DNA from: Tetmemena sp. SeJ-2015
Taxonomy: Eukaryota > Ciliophora > Spirotrichea > Sporadotrichida > Oxytrichidae
Assembly: GCA_027382625.1 (NCBI GenBank)
Contig: JAJKFJ010022504.1
Span: 1-64,000 of the forward strand
Reading direction: 5' to 3'
DNA: 64,000 bases
A program made the position numbers and the translations under genes. Below the pieces are notes generated by a model. It saw only the letters and a program-made list of their open reading frames with translations, ran no database searches and was not told the origin of the DNA. Each line of letters starts with the position of its first letter. Within the stretch, counting starts at the first letter, position 1. This document shows, piece after piece, positions 1 to 12,500 of the stretch.

Positions 1-536
1 GCGAACATCCACCGCGCTATGGTCATGGCAAACACTTACTGCCTCTCCTATAGCTCCCTCTGCCGCTCGCCCTTGCGAATGTATGCATAGCTCCCAGACC
101 GGAAGTACACCTGGTTGCGATGAAATAGCTTGGCCAGCGTCGCAGGGCAGACTCTGGGTGCCCCGAATCGTACTTAGTAATATTCAATGCGCTCCCTCAG
201 GGTCAAGTGGGCCGCCTCATGAAGGTGCTTGGCCGAGGTGATGCGAGCCTCGATCTCACTGGGGATCTTCCGCTGGCTACCACAGTTGGATCTCCTCGAC
301 TCGTAGATGAATCCGTTGCGGCGCCACCTCTGGACTATCATAGCAACAGTGCTAGCCTTGATGCCGGTGATTTTCGCCACTTAGTTGTAGCTGAACTGGA
401 TGTTGTGATCACTGCTCAGCGTCCCGTAGCGCAGCATGATCGCAAGTAACTGCTGATCCGTCGACAGAGTGGTCCTGATTCTAAGCTTCGGTCTACTGTC
501 CCTCCTCGATTTGTTGATGGGACTCGGACTGCACAT
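1..536 (-). CDS. Tc1/IS630-like transposase, N-terminal part (runs off the left edge)
   Basis: About 178 codons are open on the minus strand when TAA/TAG are read as Gln; the start ATG at 534-536 follows an in-frame TGA a short way upstream. A helix-turn-helix region lies near residues 60-85, with the pattern QVAKITGIKASTV followed by RWRRNGF and an Arg/Lys-rich stretch. This is the DNA-binding layout of Tc1/mariner and IS630 transposases, which cut and rejoin transposon ends through a DDE/D core; here that core would lie beyond the window. The DNA is GC-rich and shows no frameshift, unlike the adjoining TBE remnant. It is divergent from the zinc-finger/kinase gene at 744-1880, which is not the gene order of the complete TBE at 14390-18492. 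It may be a TBE transposase of another subfamily or belong to a different element. Confidence 0.75.
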
Positions 537-743
537 GCTACTCAGATAGGGTATGAGGTCTTGGTTCGGAATGTGAGGTGCAGGGCCCGAAATTCATGCG
601 AAGTGATCACGATCTGGGAGGAACTCGCCAGCTTCTTCCTTCTTTGCGATCGGTGCGGCTGCCATTAAATGTGTGAATGCAATACCTGCGATTAATTAAT
701 TCTGGATATATGATTTACTTCTCAATAATCAAATGAATGAATA
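537..743. other. Junction between the transposase unit and the TBE remnant
   Basis: GC-rich DNA passes into an AT-rich stretch here. Similarity between this locus and the complete TBE (revcomp of about 15500-15601) starts abruptly at 744 with taagatctata, so 537-743 is not TBE zinc-finger sequence. No gene is recognised in it. It probably includes the 5' leader of the leftward transposase gene. Confidence 0.5.
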
Positions 744-1880
744 TAAGATCTATATGAAGATTTAGAAAGTGGACAGGTCGCTTATTCCTTGCTCAACTTG
801 TGAGCAGAACATTCTCTCACTCTGCTTTCCTCAAGAAACACATGGAGAAGAAGCCATGGCTGAGTTCGTAATTGAGGATAAAGAAACTTTAAAGATGGTG
901 CCAGCTAAGAGGCAAGCACGATAACCTTGACAAGGTTCAACTAAAGAGGAAGCAAGAGGAGAAGAAGAGGAAGATTGAGTTCATGAATCAGAAGCCTTAG
1001 TGTATGGTGTCAGTAAAGTTTCAGCTAGCTCAAAGCAAGACTTCCATGCTTGAGAGTTTTAACTTTGGAGGAGTGTGTTCAAATTACCTCCACCTTGCTG
1101 ATGCGAACGAAGACACTATCATACAAGAAGAGTATGCTTGCAAGATCTTCCCTTACGAATACCTTGTAAAGAAGGAAGAGAGGGTCTTGAGTTCGAGAAC
1201 GAACTGAACAGTGTTGAGAGAAGCGAGGGACAAAAACTTGAAGTACGTTCTTCATCTTGCTGGTGTTCTTATCGATCATGATTACATCGCCATTCGCCTT
1301 CCTAAATGGGAGATCACACTAAGAGAATTTCTCAGCACGAGGCACAACAAGTACTAGCTTACTGCTATTTCTCACTGACTCGTTAGAGAGTGATGGAGTT
1401 GCATGAGTTGGGATTCGTGCACAGAGATCTCAAGCCAGAGAACATCATGATAAACTTTGAACCAGTCAGAGCAACTGTCATAGACTTCAACAGAGTTGTA
1501 AGAAGAGAAAAACATGAGAAGCATCGTGCAAGGAACTGCAGGCTACTTCCATAGAGACAGACTTGGCTCAACGGTTCAGTGCAGTGGGACATTTGGTCTA
1601 TAGTTGCAATCATACTTGAATGCGATATGAAACCAGAGGAATACTTCTAGTGTGAAAGTGAAGATGATGCAATATAATTCGCATCAAGACATTGTAAGAT
1701 AGACAAGGTATCAGAACTTTGAAAAAGTTAGTAAACAAAGTAATAATCAAGCAACCTATGAAAACCTAACACTCAGTTATCTGAGATAGAGGAAGCACTT
1801 AAAGGTTTTAAATTCAGAGAATATGAGACAGACGTCAAGGTCACCTTCCTAGAAGACTTGAGATTGCCTGTTTAGGGTTA
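744..1880 (+). pseudogene. TBE zinc-finger/protein-kinase-like ORF (57-kDa type), broken
   Basis: Near 775-850 a C2H2 finger can be read: CSTC, then FSHSAFLKKHMEKK. Near 1409-1450 the plus strand encodes a kinase catalytic loop, GFVHRDLKPENIMINF, followed by VIDFNRV in the place of a DFG-like segment and WDIWSIV about 45 residues on. This matches the zinc-finger-plus-kinase ORF described for TBE elements. Several frame changes are needed between these blocks and the 5' finger region is missing, so the copy is probably inactive. A second, also broken, copy lies on the minus strand at 14480-15900 and confirms the alignment. Confidence 0.75.
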
Positions 1881-1892
1881 AAATTTAGCATG

Positions 1893-1970
1893 ATTATAAG
1901 TATTAATAAGAAATTAATTATACACAACTTATTTTCACTTTCTTATCATATTATGGGGTTTTGGGGTTTT
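1893..1970 (+). repeat. TBE terminal inverted repeat with G4T4 end
   Basis: About 78 bp ending ggggttttggggtttt. It matches the reverse complement of 14390-14467 and, apart from one missing 8-base telomere unit, 18419-18492. Confidence 0.9.
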
Positions 1971-2200
1971 GACTCCGACACCATCGAGAACGTCAAAGCT
2001 AGGGTCTAGGACAAGGAAATAAACCTACTCTACCAATAGAGATTCAACTTAGTTGGAAAGCATTTCACTCAAACTCACACCATCAAACTAATCAAAACTT
2101 TTGAAACAATCCAAGAAATTTAAAAAAGATAATCTACAACAAGAACACACTATAACATTCAAAAGGAGCCAGAACAACACTCCAAACAACAAAAGCATTT
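1971..2200 (+). pseudogene. Ubiquitin-like coding fragment abutting the TBE
   Basis: Immediately after the TBE end the plus strand reads DSDTIENVKARVQDKE. This matches ubiquitin from Ser20 (SDTIENVKAKIQDKE) with two changes; the Gln in VQDKE is encoded by TAG. A diverged part follows, keeping QQR and GK at the places expected for the QQRLIFAGK strand. About 20 extra residues later it reads HYNIQKE, matching the C-terminal DYNIQKE of ubiquitin. The first 19 residues and the LRLRGG tail are not seen. The frame continues Gln/Lys-rich with no ubiquitin similarity. It could be a decayed ubiquitin gene or a diverged ubiquitin-like segment interrupted by the TBE and an IES. Confidence 0.65.
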
Positions 2201-3600
2201 AAATAAAAGTGAAGAATAAAATGCAAACCACTTTCGAAACTCACTGCGCTTGCCGCACTTCCATTAAAGTTTCTGTGACCTTCGATCACGCATTAAATTC
2301 TTTAGTATATTATAAATTTGCGGATCAATATGAATTATCGCTTGTTCCGTTTCCCATGATTTTTTTTAATTCCAAAATAGAGGAAACTTATTAGGAGGCT
2401 ACATTTCACAAATGTTACCTAATCTGGATTAGCATAATTAAAAGTTAAAAAAAAATAGTTTATAATCAGAATTATTAGAGATATAAGAGAATCATTAATG
2501 CTGTTTAAATGATGATGGATCCATCTAGATAAGGTATAACTTGTCAACAAGTTCATTGAAAAAATACTTGAATTTTATAACTCCATTAAACATTCAAAAA
2601 ACATAGGTCCAAAAATATAATAATGCAGAATTGGTAAAGGGTATATATTACTGCTCATTATTTTAAATTAGAAATTAATTCATACTCTCATATATTTGCA
2701 CTCTAAGAGAAACTTATAAAAATATTTTAGAAGATTAAATTAAGTTCTATGCAAACTGATCCTCTCAAATAATAATTTTTCTTTTTTGCTTTAATTAATA
2801 GTTATATCAAATTCATTATATATAAAAAGTCAAAGGATATTTCGCCCATTCATGCCATACCTCATTTTTAGACAAATTATTTCAAAATTCGAATAGTCAA
2901 ATCCTTACAAGCTCTTTTCTTTTAATTAAAAAAAATTTTCTTATTAAAAACCCAAATTTCTGTTTGCCTAGAAGGTAGCATTGGGTTGTGCTTAGAGTTG
3001 CGACCTCTAAATTATAATGATTTATATTATAATGTATTTATATTAAAATTAGTGAATAGCTGCGCTACCTATAAAAACAATAACTAGTGAAAGCATATTT
3101 TAATTTGTGTGTGGTGCGCTACCAACCATGAATAAGAGCAGGAAGAAGAAGGGCAGCAAGAAAAAGAAGAAGAACAAATTATATTATTTTGCCCTCCTTT
3201 ACAAGTTTACTTGATGATTAATTTAAATTTGGTAAAATAAATTCTCTCTCTGTAGATTTCTCTAATGACGAAATCTGCCTCTGTGATCTCATAGGCTTGA
3301 GAGAATTAAAATACATTCTGATATTTATTATGCGTGTTTAATTACTAAAATATGAAATTATAATATAAAAATAAATGATCATTGCATAATAAATATTGAA
3401 ATTTTAGATGCAAAATATTTTCAGTTAGGAAATCTACTATTTTGTGGAAAATTATATTATTCTTAGCCAAGAATGAAAGCTAATAAAAAATGAAAATTTA
3501 TTTAGAAGACAAAACAAATAAAAGAATCAAAATTGAAAGTTATACGAAATTCTATTAGAATATAATAATATACTTAATTTTAAGTTTTATTTTATATTCA
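2201..3600. other. AT-rich region with no clear gene
   Basis: Mostly A/T with short T and A runs. Two short ORFs are visible: 2209-2394 (plus), which overlaps the tail of the ubiquitin-like frame, and 3129-3215 (plus), a 28-codon Lys-rich ORF beginning MNKSRKKKGSKKKKKNK and ending at TGA. Neither has supporting similarity. The motif tgcgctacc occurs twice (about 3062 and 3115). Confidence 0.5.
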
Positions 3601-3609
3601 AACTGTAAT

Positions 3610-6600
3610 TTGTAGTTCTCTGAGTTCTTATGGTCAAGTTTGAGGTAGCGACCATCATGCATCCTGAAATAGAAGCTAGTCAAACTCATGTAGCATTCGC
3701 TCACATACTCTACACATATTTATCAATAAAATGAGTAGTGAATTATTTAATAAGAAGAAGGGAAATGGTTGCTTACAATTATTAATTAAATAAATCATCG
3801 ACGACATCAATGAGCATCATGTTCCAGTAGAGTTCGAATAAAATAAAAATCTTCCTGACTGTCTGATGGTGATGCCGTAAGGGTAGTCAGCTATAAATAA
3901 TTAGTGTGCTGTTGTGAAGACGTGTCTTTCAATGGGGTCATCCAGGTACTGACTGGAAGTCTTGATCTATCTGTGTTGGAGAAGATGCCACTTAAACTCT
4001 TCTTGACTGCCGCCAGCGTTAGTGAGCTTGAGTCTGCTGAAATATATTTTAAAATCAAGTTGGTTTTGAGGACTCTAGATCATCACGATCATCTAGTTGT
4101 CCAAGTTCTTAAACCTCATAAAAAAAGAGTTGACTGATATTATTTTAAAAGTATTATGCTCTGGATGCTGAAAATTATTAGGAATTTATGTCTATATAAT
4201 ATTTTAAAACTTTGAATTAAATTTTGTATTAATTTTGTGCATTGAGGTATCCTTTTATACTGTTAATTTTTTATTAGATTTTTTTGAATAAGTTAATTTA
4301 CTTTTTAAATATAAGATTGTGGCTGTTATGGAACATTTTATTATGTTATAATTGGCGATAAATTATTTGTAGATAGGTTTAAGACCGAAGGGGACAAATC
4401 CAAAGATTTTGGTTCCTGGATTAATGACTTTATAAATAAATTACTTTCATGTTGAGGTTCTCAAACTTATAGACCTCGTTTTCAGGTGGCAAGCAAAATA
4501 ATTTAAGGATGAAATTGAGGAATAAAGGAAAAAATCCTGCCTATAAATAATGAAAATAACCGCAAAAGATTTCAAAGTATCAAGCTCAATAATTAGCAGC
4601 TTTAAAAAAGGCACTCTGCTCTTAAGAAGTACCAAAATAATAAAATGGGAAGAAACTTCACAGCTGGGTGATACTCTGGGTTCTAAAATTCTATTTTTCA
4701 TAACGCAATATGCGAAAAATATTTCAGATGGCGTTTCTATGATTTATTATAGAGTAAAAAATAAAAGTAATTATACAAAATTATAAAATAAGCTGAGCTT
4801 AATTATGAAGTAGTTTCAATTAATTTCTACATAAGAGGTGTAGCTTCACTATAGAACCCTACCGTACATAAAGCATACAACTCCATCTCAAGGCCCTTAG
4901 TGATTTTATTAGTGACTTATTCTCCTTTAAGCTTATACATCCTAAATGAGATAATTCCAAATTGGGCCAAGCAGATCAATCTTTAGAGATGAGTTGTTTC
5001 CCCCCTAGCTTTAGGGCTATTTCATTCACTACTTAAATAAACGATATACCTGGCTTACCGCTGAATTACTGATCTATATTGTCTTTAGAAATTCCTCCAC
5101 TCTAGACTCGAAGTATTTTCCAGGAATTTGCCAATTTAAAATAGTAGTTCTAAATTTTAAATTTCTAATTTAATAATTCCTAAAATAATTTGAATGCTGG
5201 GGAATCCTCCTATCACATATATCTAAGAGTCTGAATTCATGAACAATAAAATTAATAAGAAGAGGGTGTCATCGAAGTAGAAGATATAAACTAACTCATT
5301 TTATTTTTATCCCTTAATAAGTTTAAACTGGTTTACCTATCATTTCAATTTTGAATACAATAAAATAATTATTTAGTTTATTCTTGACTACATTAGAAAT
5401 TAATAAGCGTAACTGAAAAACATAAAATGAATTTAATAAATCTGATCTGAGGCTATTTATTATATTGTCTAATATAATGTAACATGATTTAATGAAAAAT
5501 TATTTTGTGATATTAATTTTTTTCATATTTGATCATTAATCTAATTAAGATGAAAGATTCATTTTCTTTAATAGAGATAAGAATCATTGGATAATAGAAT
5601 TAAGAAATTAAATAAATAGATTAAAGAGATAGGAGCTCAAATATCTAAGTTTAAAAAAAAATATTATAAAAATGCATAAAATTCTATGAACTTTGATCAT
5701 TGAAATTTATGTGGAAGATCAATTAGTTCAGAGTAATTAGAAATCCAAATTAGGATAAAAGAAAGTATTTTTACATAAAAAACATTGAAGTATATGATAC
5801 TTCGCTCAATTTAGTTTGCTAGCACAACGCTGGGAGTTCGGGGAGGATTACCTGCAAGTTAGCTGCATCAAATTAAAACCCCACAATTTATTTAGGCTAT
5901 CAACTTTTTTAATTAAATTCTAGATTATACTAAGATTTATAGCAATTATTTTCTTAAGCTTATCCTTTTAAAAGTTTTGAAAAGTCATAATAAATCTATA
6001 TTCTTTAAAATATTTCTAATGATGATACCCTTATAATTTATTGGATAATTTATAGTTTGGTTTTATATATTATAAAATAGATAAATAAACTGATGTATTT
6101 ATTTATTAGAGATCAGATTAATTATTAAATATGAAGTAAGAAAGAGACGTATTCACAAACAAATATCTTATCATTTATTAGAAAACTTACAATTTATTTT
6201 CTTAGATTAATAATATTATTTTTTTAATATAATATTTAATAAAACTTACCTTCGTCATCGACCTTGATTCCTGCAACTTCAAAGTACTTGTTGCTTCTTC
6301 TGAAGTCATGGATTCTCAGACTTATAAATGATAATATAATGGATAATTAATTATTTAATTTTATTTAGTGGAATAAAATGGTGGCAACGCCTCAAATGTA
6401 AATCAATATTATAGCATTTGATTATGCATTAACATATCAAAATTTTATAAAGTTGGATAGTTTGCGTTCGAGCATTCAGTAGAACGTTAAAAAGCTACAT
6501 AAATATAGAAAAGTAGAATAACATTATGAAAAAGGACATCACAAATGGCTATTGAAATAATTGTATAGCGATAAGTGTTTCTGCCATTAACTGACACCTA

Positions 6601-8830
6601 GTTGCAAACATATTATTTTTACTAATCATGGATTTTAATTTATATCTAAAGTATAATTATTTTATACTGAAGGTGCCAGTCAGAGTCCCCTCCTCGCTCT
6701 TGTCGTCAGTCAATATAGTTCAGATTATATTAAAATGACAATAGAATTTAAAATAATAAATTGGGAGTTTGATGCCAGTTGAATACGAATTTAGGTAGTT
6801 GAATTTATGGGCTTGAGAGAAATATATATTTAATTATAAATTCTTTTTGGTTACAGTAGAAGCTCACTTACGAGTTATTGATGTTCTGAACTATGAGACA
6901 ATAGTTTTCCAACTTGAAAAATATCTGGCAAAGAAAACTATGTCATTCACACCTTCCGGGGAAAAGTTACAAGGATAAAAGCTTGCTGAAATTACACCCC
7001 TAAACTTAAACCTCAATGGTCCCATGCTAATTAAATTCTCTTTTTTATTTAATCCGCACCTCTATAACTATTTGGGATAATAAAATTAATTTATAAAAGT
7101 CAAAAGGACAAGATATTCGTAGCAGATGCTCCAATAAAAATAAATATCTGTATGGTTCTAACAATAAAGTATGAGACACAGTGAACTCATTCATAATAAT
7201 CAAATTAGAAATTTACATTTTAATAATAACTAAGTTACCTAAAAATAAGTTTTAAAATTTTAAGCAAAATTAAAAGTGAAACTTTATACCATCTATAGCT
7301 TTAGTGAAGATCTTCTTCTTTGAACTATTGAAGGCCACCATCAAGTATATACAAATTTTATTATAATAGTAATTGTTTTAGTATTTTCCAAAATATCTGA
7401 AGAAAATAAAGAAATAGTTGTGATTTAAATTAATATATCTTTTTTAATTAGCATGAATAATTGAAGTACTTTTTCTCCTCATAGGTCTTTCTGATTCTTG
7501 GTGCCACAATTTCAAACAAAGCGGGGAAGAAGGTCATTGACTCACTGTAGCATAATTTATTCTAAAATAATTTTGTAATTAGTTATTGCTGCTGCTTGAT
7601 TATCGAATGCCAATATTTTATACTCCAAGAACCTTATAAATTTAAGACAAAATTTGTAAAAGTAAGGCATAAAATATGTTTTGAGTATGAGGCAGCTTGA
7701 ATTAAGAAATAAAAATTATATAATAAACACAATATAAATCATTTTCAAAATGGATAGATATGGGAAGGAAGGGCGAGATATAAGGCATCAATGATAAGAA
7801 GAATTAAATTTAATATTTTGCTAACTCAGACTCAACATAAACTCTTAAAACTTAACTAGGGAAAGGATGAAAGATTAAAGAGATTAGGAGCATCGGAAAA
7901 ATAAGAAATGATGAGAACTTGAAACCCTAAATCCATTTTTATTTCGATTGACTAAGTATCCAGTCTGCTTATATTTTGAATTTTTTCATGAATATCTTTA
8001 TAAAACTATATAAAGTGAAAATAAAAGTTAAATTGAATTACTCTATAAATTTTCATAATTTTCAGAAATATAGGATATAATCAGTTGCTCATTCGGTATT
8101 TTAGCAAATTCTGATTAAGTAAATTAATGACTGCTAGGATGTATGATTGTCTACTTTTGTAACCAACTCAATCTGATTTGGTTTTGAATAATTTGAAACA
8201 TCTCTTATTTATTTTTCAACTTTTCCTCTTTGAAACTATCTTCCGCTAATTTATTTTGCTCATCATCTTCATCAATATAGTAATTCTATTTATTCATCTT
8301 AGTATTTATACCTTTACTGTTTTATTGATGTTGCTATTACTGCTATTGATGCTATAATTATTGGTCAGAAAAATTACTTAAAAAAAGGTTTCTAGTTGAA
8401 GTCGAACTTTGGTAAAAAAATTGACTCATCTAGTAGTTAACCTTGTAATCATCCCATAATTCATTACTAAAAAATATATTCAATCTCTCGAAGTTATATA
8501 TCATGATTTACTTCACCAATTTCTGTTAATCACTTATAAAATTATTTATTTAAACTATTTATGATGTAATAAAAGATAGTAAGCATGGAGTATCAATAAA
8601 CTTATAGAGTTCTATAGAAGAAGATTATTAGAGGCCATATCTTAAGCGAATTGAAAAAGAGATATCTTAGACTAAGAGCTACTTTATTTATATTTGCTTC
8701 TTACCCTCCAAGTTGACCTTCTCTGTGCAGGCTTCTAGGTAATCTTGAGGGTTGCAGTGGGGATCATTTGGATTCAAGAATGGCTAATTGTAGCAGTTCA
8801 ACGAGTTGAACTTCTCTATCAAGTAGGTAA
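3610..8830 (-). CDS. Interrupted gene A, conserved uncharacterised protein
   Basis: Short coding blocks are separated by AT-rich spacers and read right to left. Examples are NPNDPHCNPQDYLEACTEKV (near 8705-8790), ESMTFFPALFEIVAPRIRK (7470-7550), VAFNSSKKKIFTKAIDG (7300-7345), TDDKSEEGTLTGTF (6670-6715), VRIHDFRRSNKYFEVAG (6250-6320), GTKIFGFVPFGLK (4375-4420), LTNAGGSQEEFKWHLLQHRQ (3965-4035), ELYWNMMLIDVVDDL (3790-3840) and YFRMHDGRYLKLDH (3625-3690). Every block has a counterpart in the same order in gene B at 24290-26545, and the spacers diverge much more. That is the signature of MDSs separated by IESs. I do not recognise the family. A one-base difference near 7140 shifts the frame relative to gene B, so this copy may be decaying or the base may be a sequencing error. 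Confidence 0.7.
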
Positions 8831-9599
8831 GTTTTAATTCACAATTTATAAATTGCTTAATATATTTAAGATATATGTTATAAAAGTATTTTTTCGAAAG
8901 ATATTTTTAATTACTAATTTAATTTTTAAAAAGTTTATAAGATATTGCAAGATTAAATCGAAATGGGAATATTAAATTAATATTCAAGTTTATAATAAAA
9001 AACATATACAATTCTTAATGAATAAATTAAGAATATATACAAATATTAATGCTAAGAAATCTTAATTTAATTAAAAATTATGGAGATATATCTCTTAAAT
9101 TCAACTAATGTCCATTTATTAAAATTTACTAGTTTTAACTCTTTTATATTCTTCTATAATTTAAATTTTATTTCAAACTAGATCTTTGAAATATTTACCA
9201 AAGAGCTATTTCTTAAAAGTAGAGTCAGTGTTTTTGTCTCTCAAAAGAATAATAATATGAAAGGGTGAGGTTCATGTCTGAAGGTTTAGCAAGAAAGCTT
9301 AATAAATCAATCAAATAAGTAGTGCTTAAATGAAAATATTATAAATTGAAGTGAAATAGCTGCTTATATACCCCTAATTAATATCATTAATAGCCACATC
9401 TCTTAATCAGTAACTTCCACAGGTAACTTCAATATTTGGCATCAATATTTATTCAAAAGAATACAAATTATATACAATGAGATCAATTTAAAATGGGTGA
9501 TAATTATCTAATGGTTATAAAACTAAATTAAAATCTTTGTAAATATAAAATAAATCTGTCTTAATTAATAAGTTTATAGGAAATATCTCCTTTCTTATG

Positions 9600-12500
9600 T
9601 AAATATTGGCTAAACTTATCACTTAGTAACTGCCTTTTTTATTTCTTCCAGGTAGCTTCAAGCGCAGCAAACTTTTTGTTTTGCTCCATTATCTGTTTTT
9701 GTATTTCATCAAACTTGTCTCTCTCATTTGAACCTTGAACTGCCTCCAAATCTTCAACAATCATCAAGTAAATATAATCTATTTAAATCTCTGAAAGAAT
9801 TTAATATATTGAAATAATAATTCTTTGAAAATGTAATCTTTAGTTTTAAATAGAGTTTACTTATTCTCTACTGCATAGGTGTCGATGACCTTCTTAGGAA
9901 CAAGATAGTTGTTTTCTGAGATGAGGGAAGCCATCTCTTGATAGATCTTTTGATCTGCTATCTTGTTTACTTTGGCGAAGGTATCTGAAATGATGGCAAT
10001 TAAAGCTGAAACTTATTTAGAAAGCCATATAATTATAATATAAATAAATGAGAAGGTTAAGCATAACAATCATGTTAAAGATAGTGCACAGTAGGAACAA
10101 AACCCACACTGCTGGAGTTGCCACTTCTCCAAAATTCTCTGAATCAAAGTTACCTAACACCATTCTGTAAGTGAAGATAGCGGCATCAATATTGAGGTTG
10201 TGAATTAATTCTCCTCTGTATTTCCCAATGAGATTATCAAGAAAGAGCAAGTAATCAATTTATTTTTAATTTAATGAGCTTCCAAAAGCTATTATAGTCA
10301 CTAACAGCACTAGGAAGAAGTATCTCATGCCTCTCACCACTTCAAGAATCATTCCAATCAAGTAAATTTTGTGTTTATTATGTTATAATTAAAAATAAAG
10401 CATTCATTTAGCCAGTAGACTTGAAAATTCTGAGGAAGTAAAGTACCTTAAACCATGCAAAGAAAGTTTATATTAAAATAATCATCAGATTAATATAATT
10501 TAATAATAATTATAATTCAATAGAAAATTTATTGCACTTATCTAAAATATAATAAAGCTATGATAATTATTTTTTGGGGAAAAGCATAAAAGTATAATGA
10601 TCTTTGCTTTAAATCTAAAGAAAATTGAGAATTAATTTTAATAAAATTAAAATCTACGAACTTAATCTTGTTACTAACTATAATATAAGGATAGAATTAT
10701 TTATATTTTTAAATGGTAGCCTTTTAAAATAAAAAGTTATGAACGAGTATATGGCTATTTCAAGATTAAATAAATAATATCGTGGTTAATGGAAATGTCG
10801 ATTTCCTTAGTAGATACAAACCGCAAATCAAGTAAATTCCTGTTAATTAAATATCGACAAATTTAATATAAAAATTCCGATTGCAGGGATGATATCGATG
10901 TAAAGTTAAACCCAATTTATTATTTAAAATCAAAATTAAAGATAGCTTTAATTCCAAACATCGGTAAAGTATTCCTTTCCATTCTATAAAAATATAAATG
11001 ATCTTGGACAACTACTTCACCTCATTTGCAATATTTTAATAAAGTAAGTGGCAAAAAGGAAAACTATTACCAAAGATGGATAATTAAGGGCACTCCAAAA
11101 AGAGTCCTCCCCTTTGTTCTCAATTACAACAAACATCACAAATTAGTAGATAGTCAAAAACAAACAGTATGGAATAAACAGTTTCTTCACTAAACCTAAA
11201 ACAATGCTTTTTATTTTTATAAGGTATAATTTAAACATATTTTATAGAAATTGACTTATTCCAAATCTAAGTCTATTAATTTATAACATCTCTATTTATT
11301 CTATGATTAATTATCAAGTTATAATTCTAAATAAATTGCTTTAGGAATGGGTTACAAAAAGTTTTAACTTTTGCTTCACATTATAAATTTCGATCCTATC
11401 ATTAGTTTAGTGATGATTTGCATAACTTTGAAAATCCAAATTATTTTTTATTTTAAAAATCTTTTTTATCATCAATCCATTGAAGCATATTGAATCTGAT
11501 ATATAGTTTGGGGTTTTTATTAATCAATGATTTGATTAAATAACATTAAGTTATGTATAGTTTACAGCATCTTTAACTATCTAGTAGTTCAACTCTATCA
11601 CTTTCTAAATTACCTTCTTGTTTAACAAACATAAATTAATTAGTTTAATTTAATTCTGCTCAATGTTTTAAAATTAGTCATCACTTATCTTCACTGATAA
11701 AACTTCATAAAAATACTTCATTTAGATAAAAAGAATATCTAAAGACAATTCTAAGAGCCATTAACTTAATTAATTGTTGAAGTACTCTGGGTTATCAGTG
11801 TCAGCAATTGCAGAAAAGAAATCCTTAAATTTTGAATGGTTGACATGGTAAATGCCAACTAAGTCTATGATGCTGCACTTTATTCTGCTCTCCACTGCGT
11901 CATCCATCAGGATCTAAGAATTCAGCTTCTCCTGATTGAATTCAATATATTTTTAACCACAGGTCGACTGTCAGGATCTCTGGGTACTCATCTTTCAACT
12001 AATTTTTAATCATTATAATTCAAGCAACCCTTCTTAATTCAAACCCAGTTATTTTATTTTAAATATGATTTAAATTTATTTACTCGCTATTGTTTTATTT
12101 TACAGTAAATGCTCTTTGCTTATTCAGTCTGGAGAATTTAAAATATCATAAATCAAAATAATAATAATATTAAAATGATTAAAATATTTTTACTTAAAAA
12201 AAAAGGTATAGATATTTGAGGAGTTTCTAAAAGTTTAAAGCTTTTTAAAATAGCGGGTCAATCTTTAAAACTTATAAGACAATATTTAAAATAAAAATAA
12301 AACACTTTATAAAATAATTAATCCTCTGCTCATCAGTGAATTATGAGAAGCAAATTCAAAATATATATTGCCACACCTTATTAAAAATTTCTGTAGAAAA
12401 TTTAAAAATTAAGCCATAAAAAAAGAAATTAAAATTAGTTTTACTCTTTGGCTATTCAATCTATATATTCGAATTAAAAATCAATTTTAATTATATTTTA

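Larger units (their letters stand above)
744..1970 (+). mobile_element. TBE transposon, 3' fragment with terminal repeat
   Basis: The fragment carries the zinc-finger/kinase ORF and ends in a terminal inverted repeat (about 1893-1970). The last 16 bases are two copies of GGGGTTTT, the Oxytricha-type telomere repeat. TBE (telomere-bearing element) transposons are known for such ends and are removed from the somatic genome. The repeat is nearly identical to both ends of the TBE at 14390-18492. The element stops exactly before a ubiquitin-like reading frame at 1971. Its other half is absent, being replaced by different DNA left of 744. Confidence 0.85.

Noticed and set aside
207..449. Plus-strand ORF over the transposase
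   Set aside because: The opposite strand carries the HTH transposase frame with Gln-coded TAA/TAG and clear family pattern.
3904..4137. Plus-strand ORF starting MCCCEDVSFNG (and its copy at 24585-24848)
   Set aside because: Differences between the two copies are synonymous on the minus strand (TAG/CAG), so the minus frame is the coding one.
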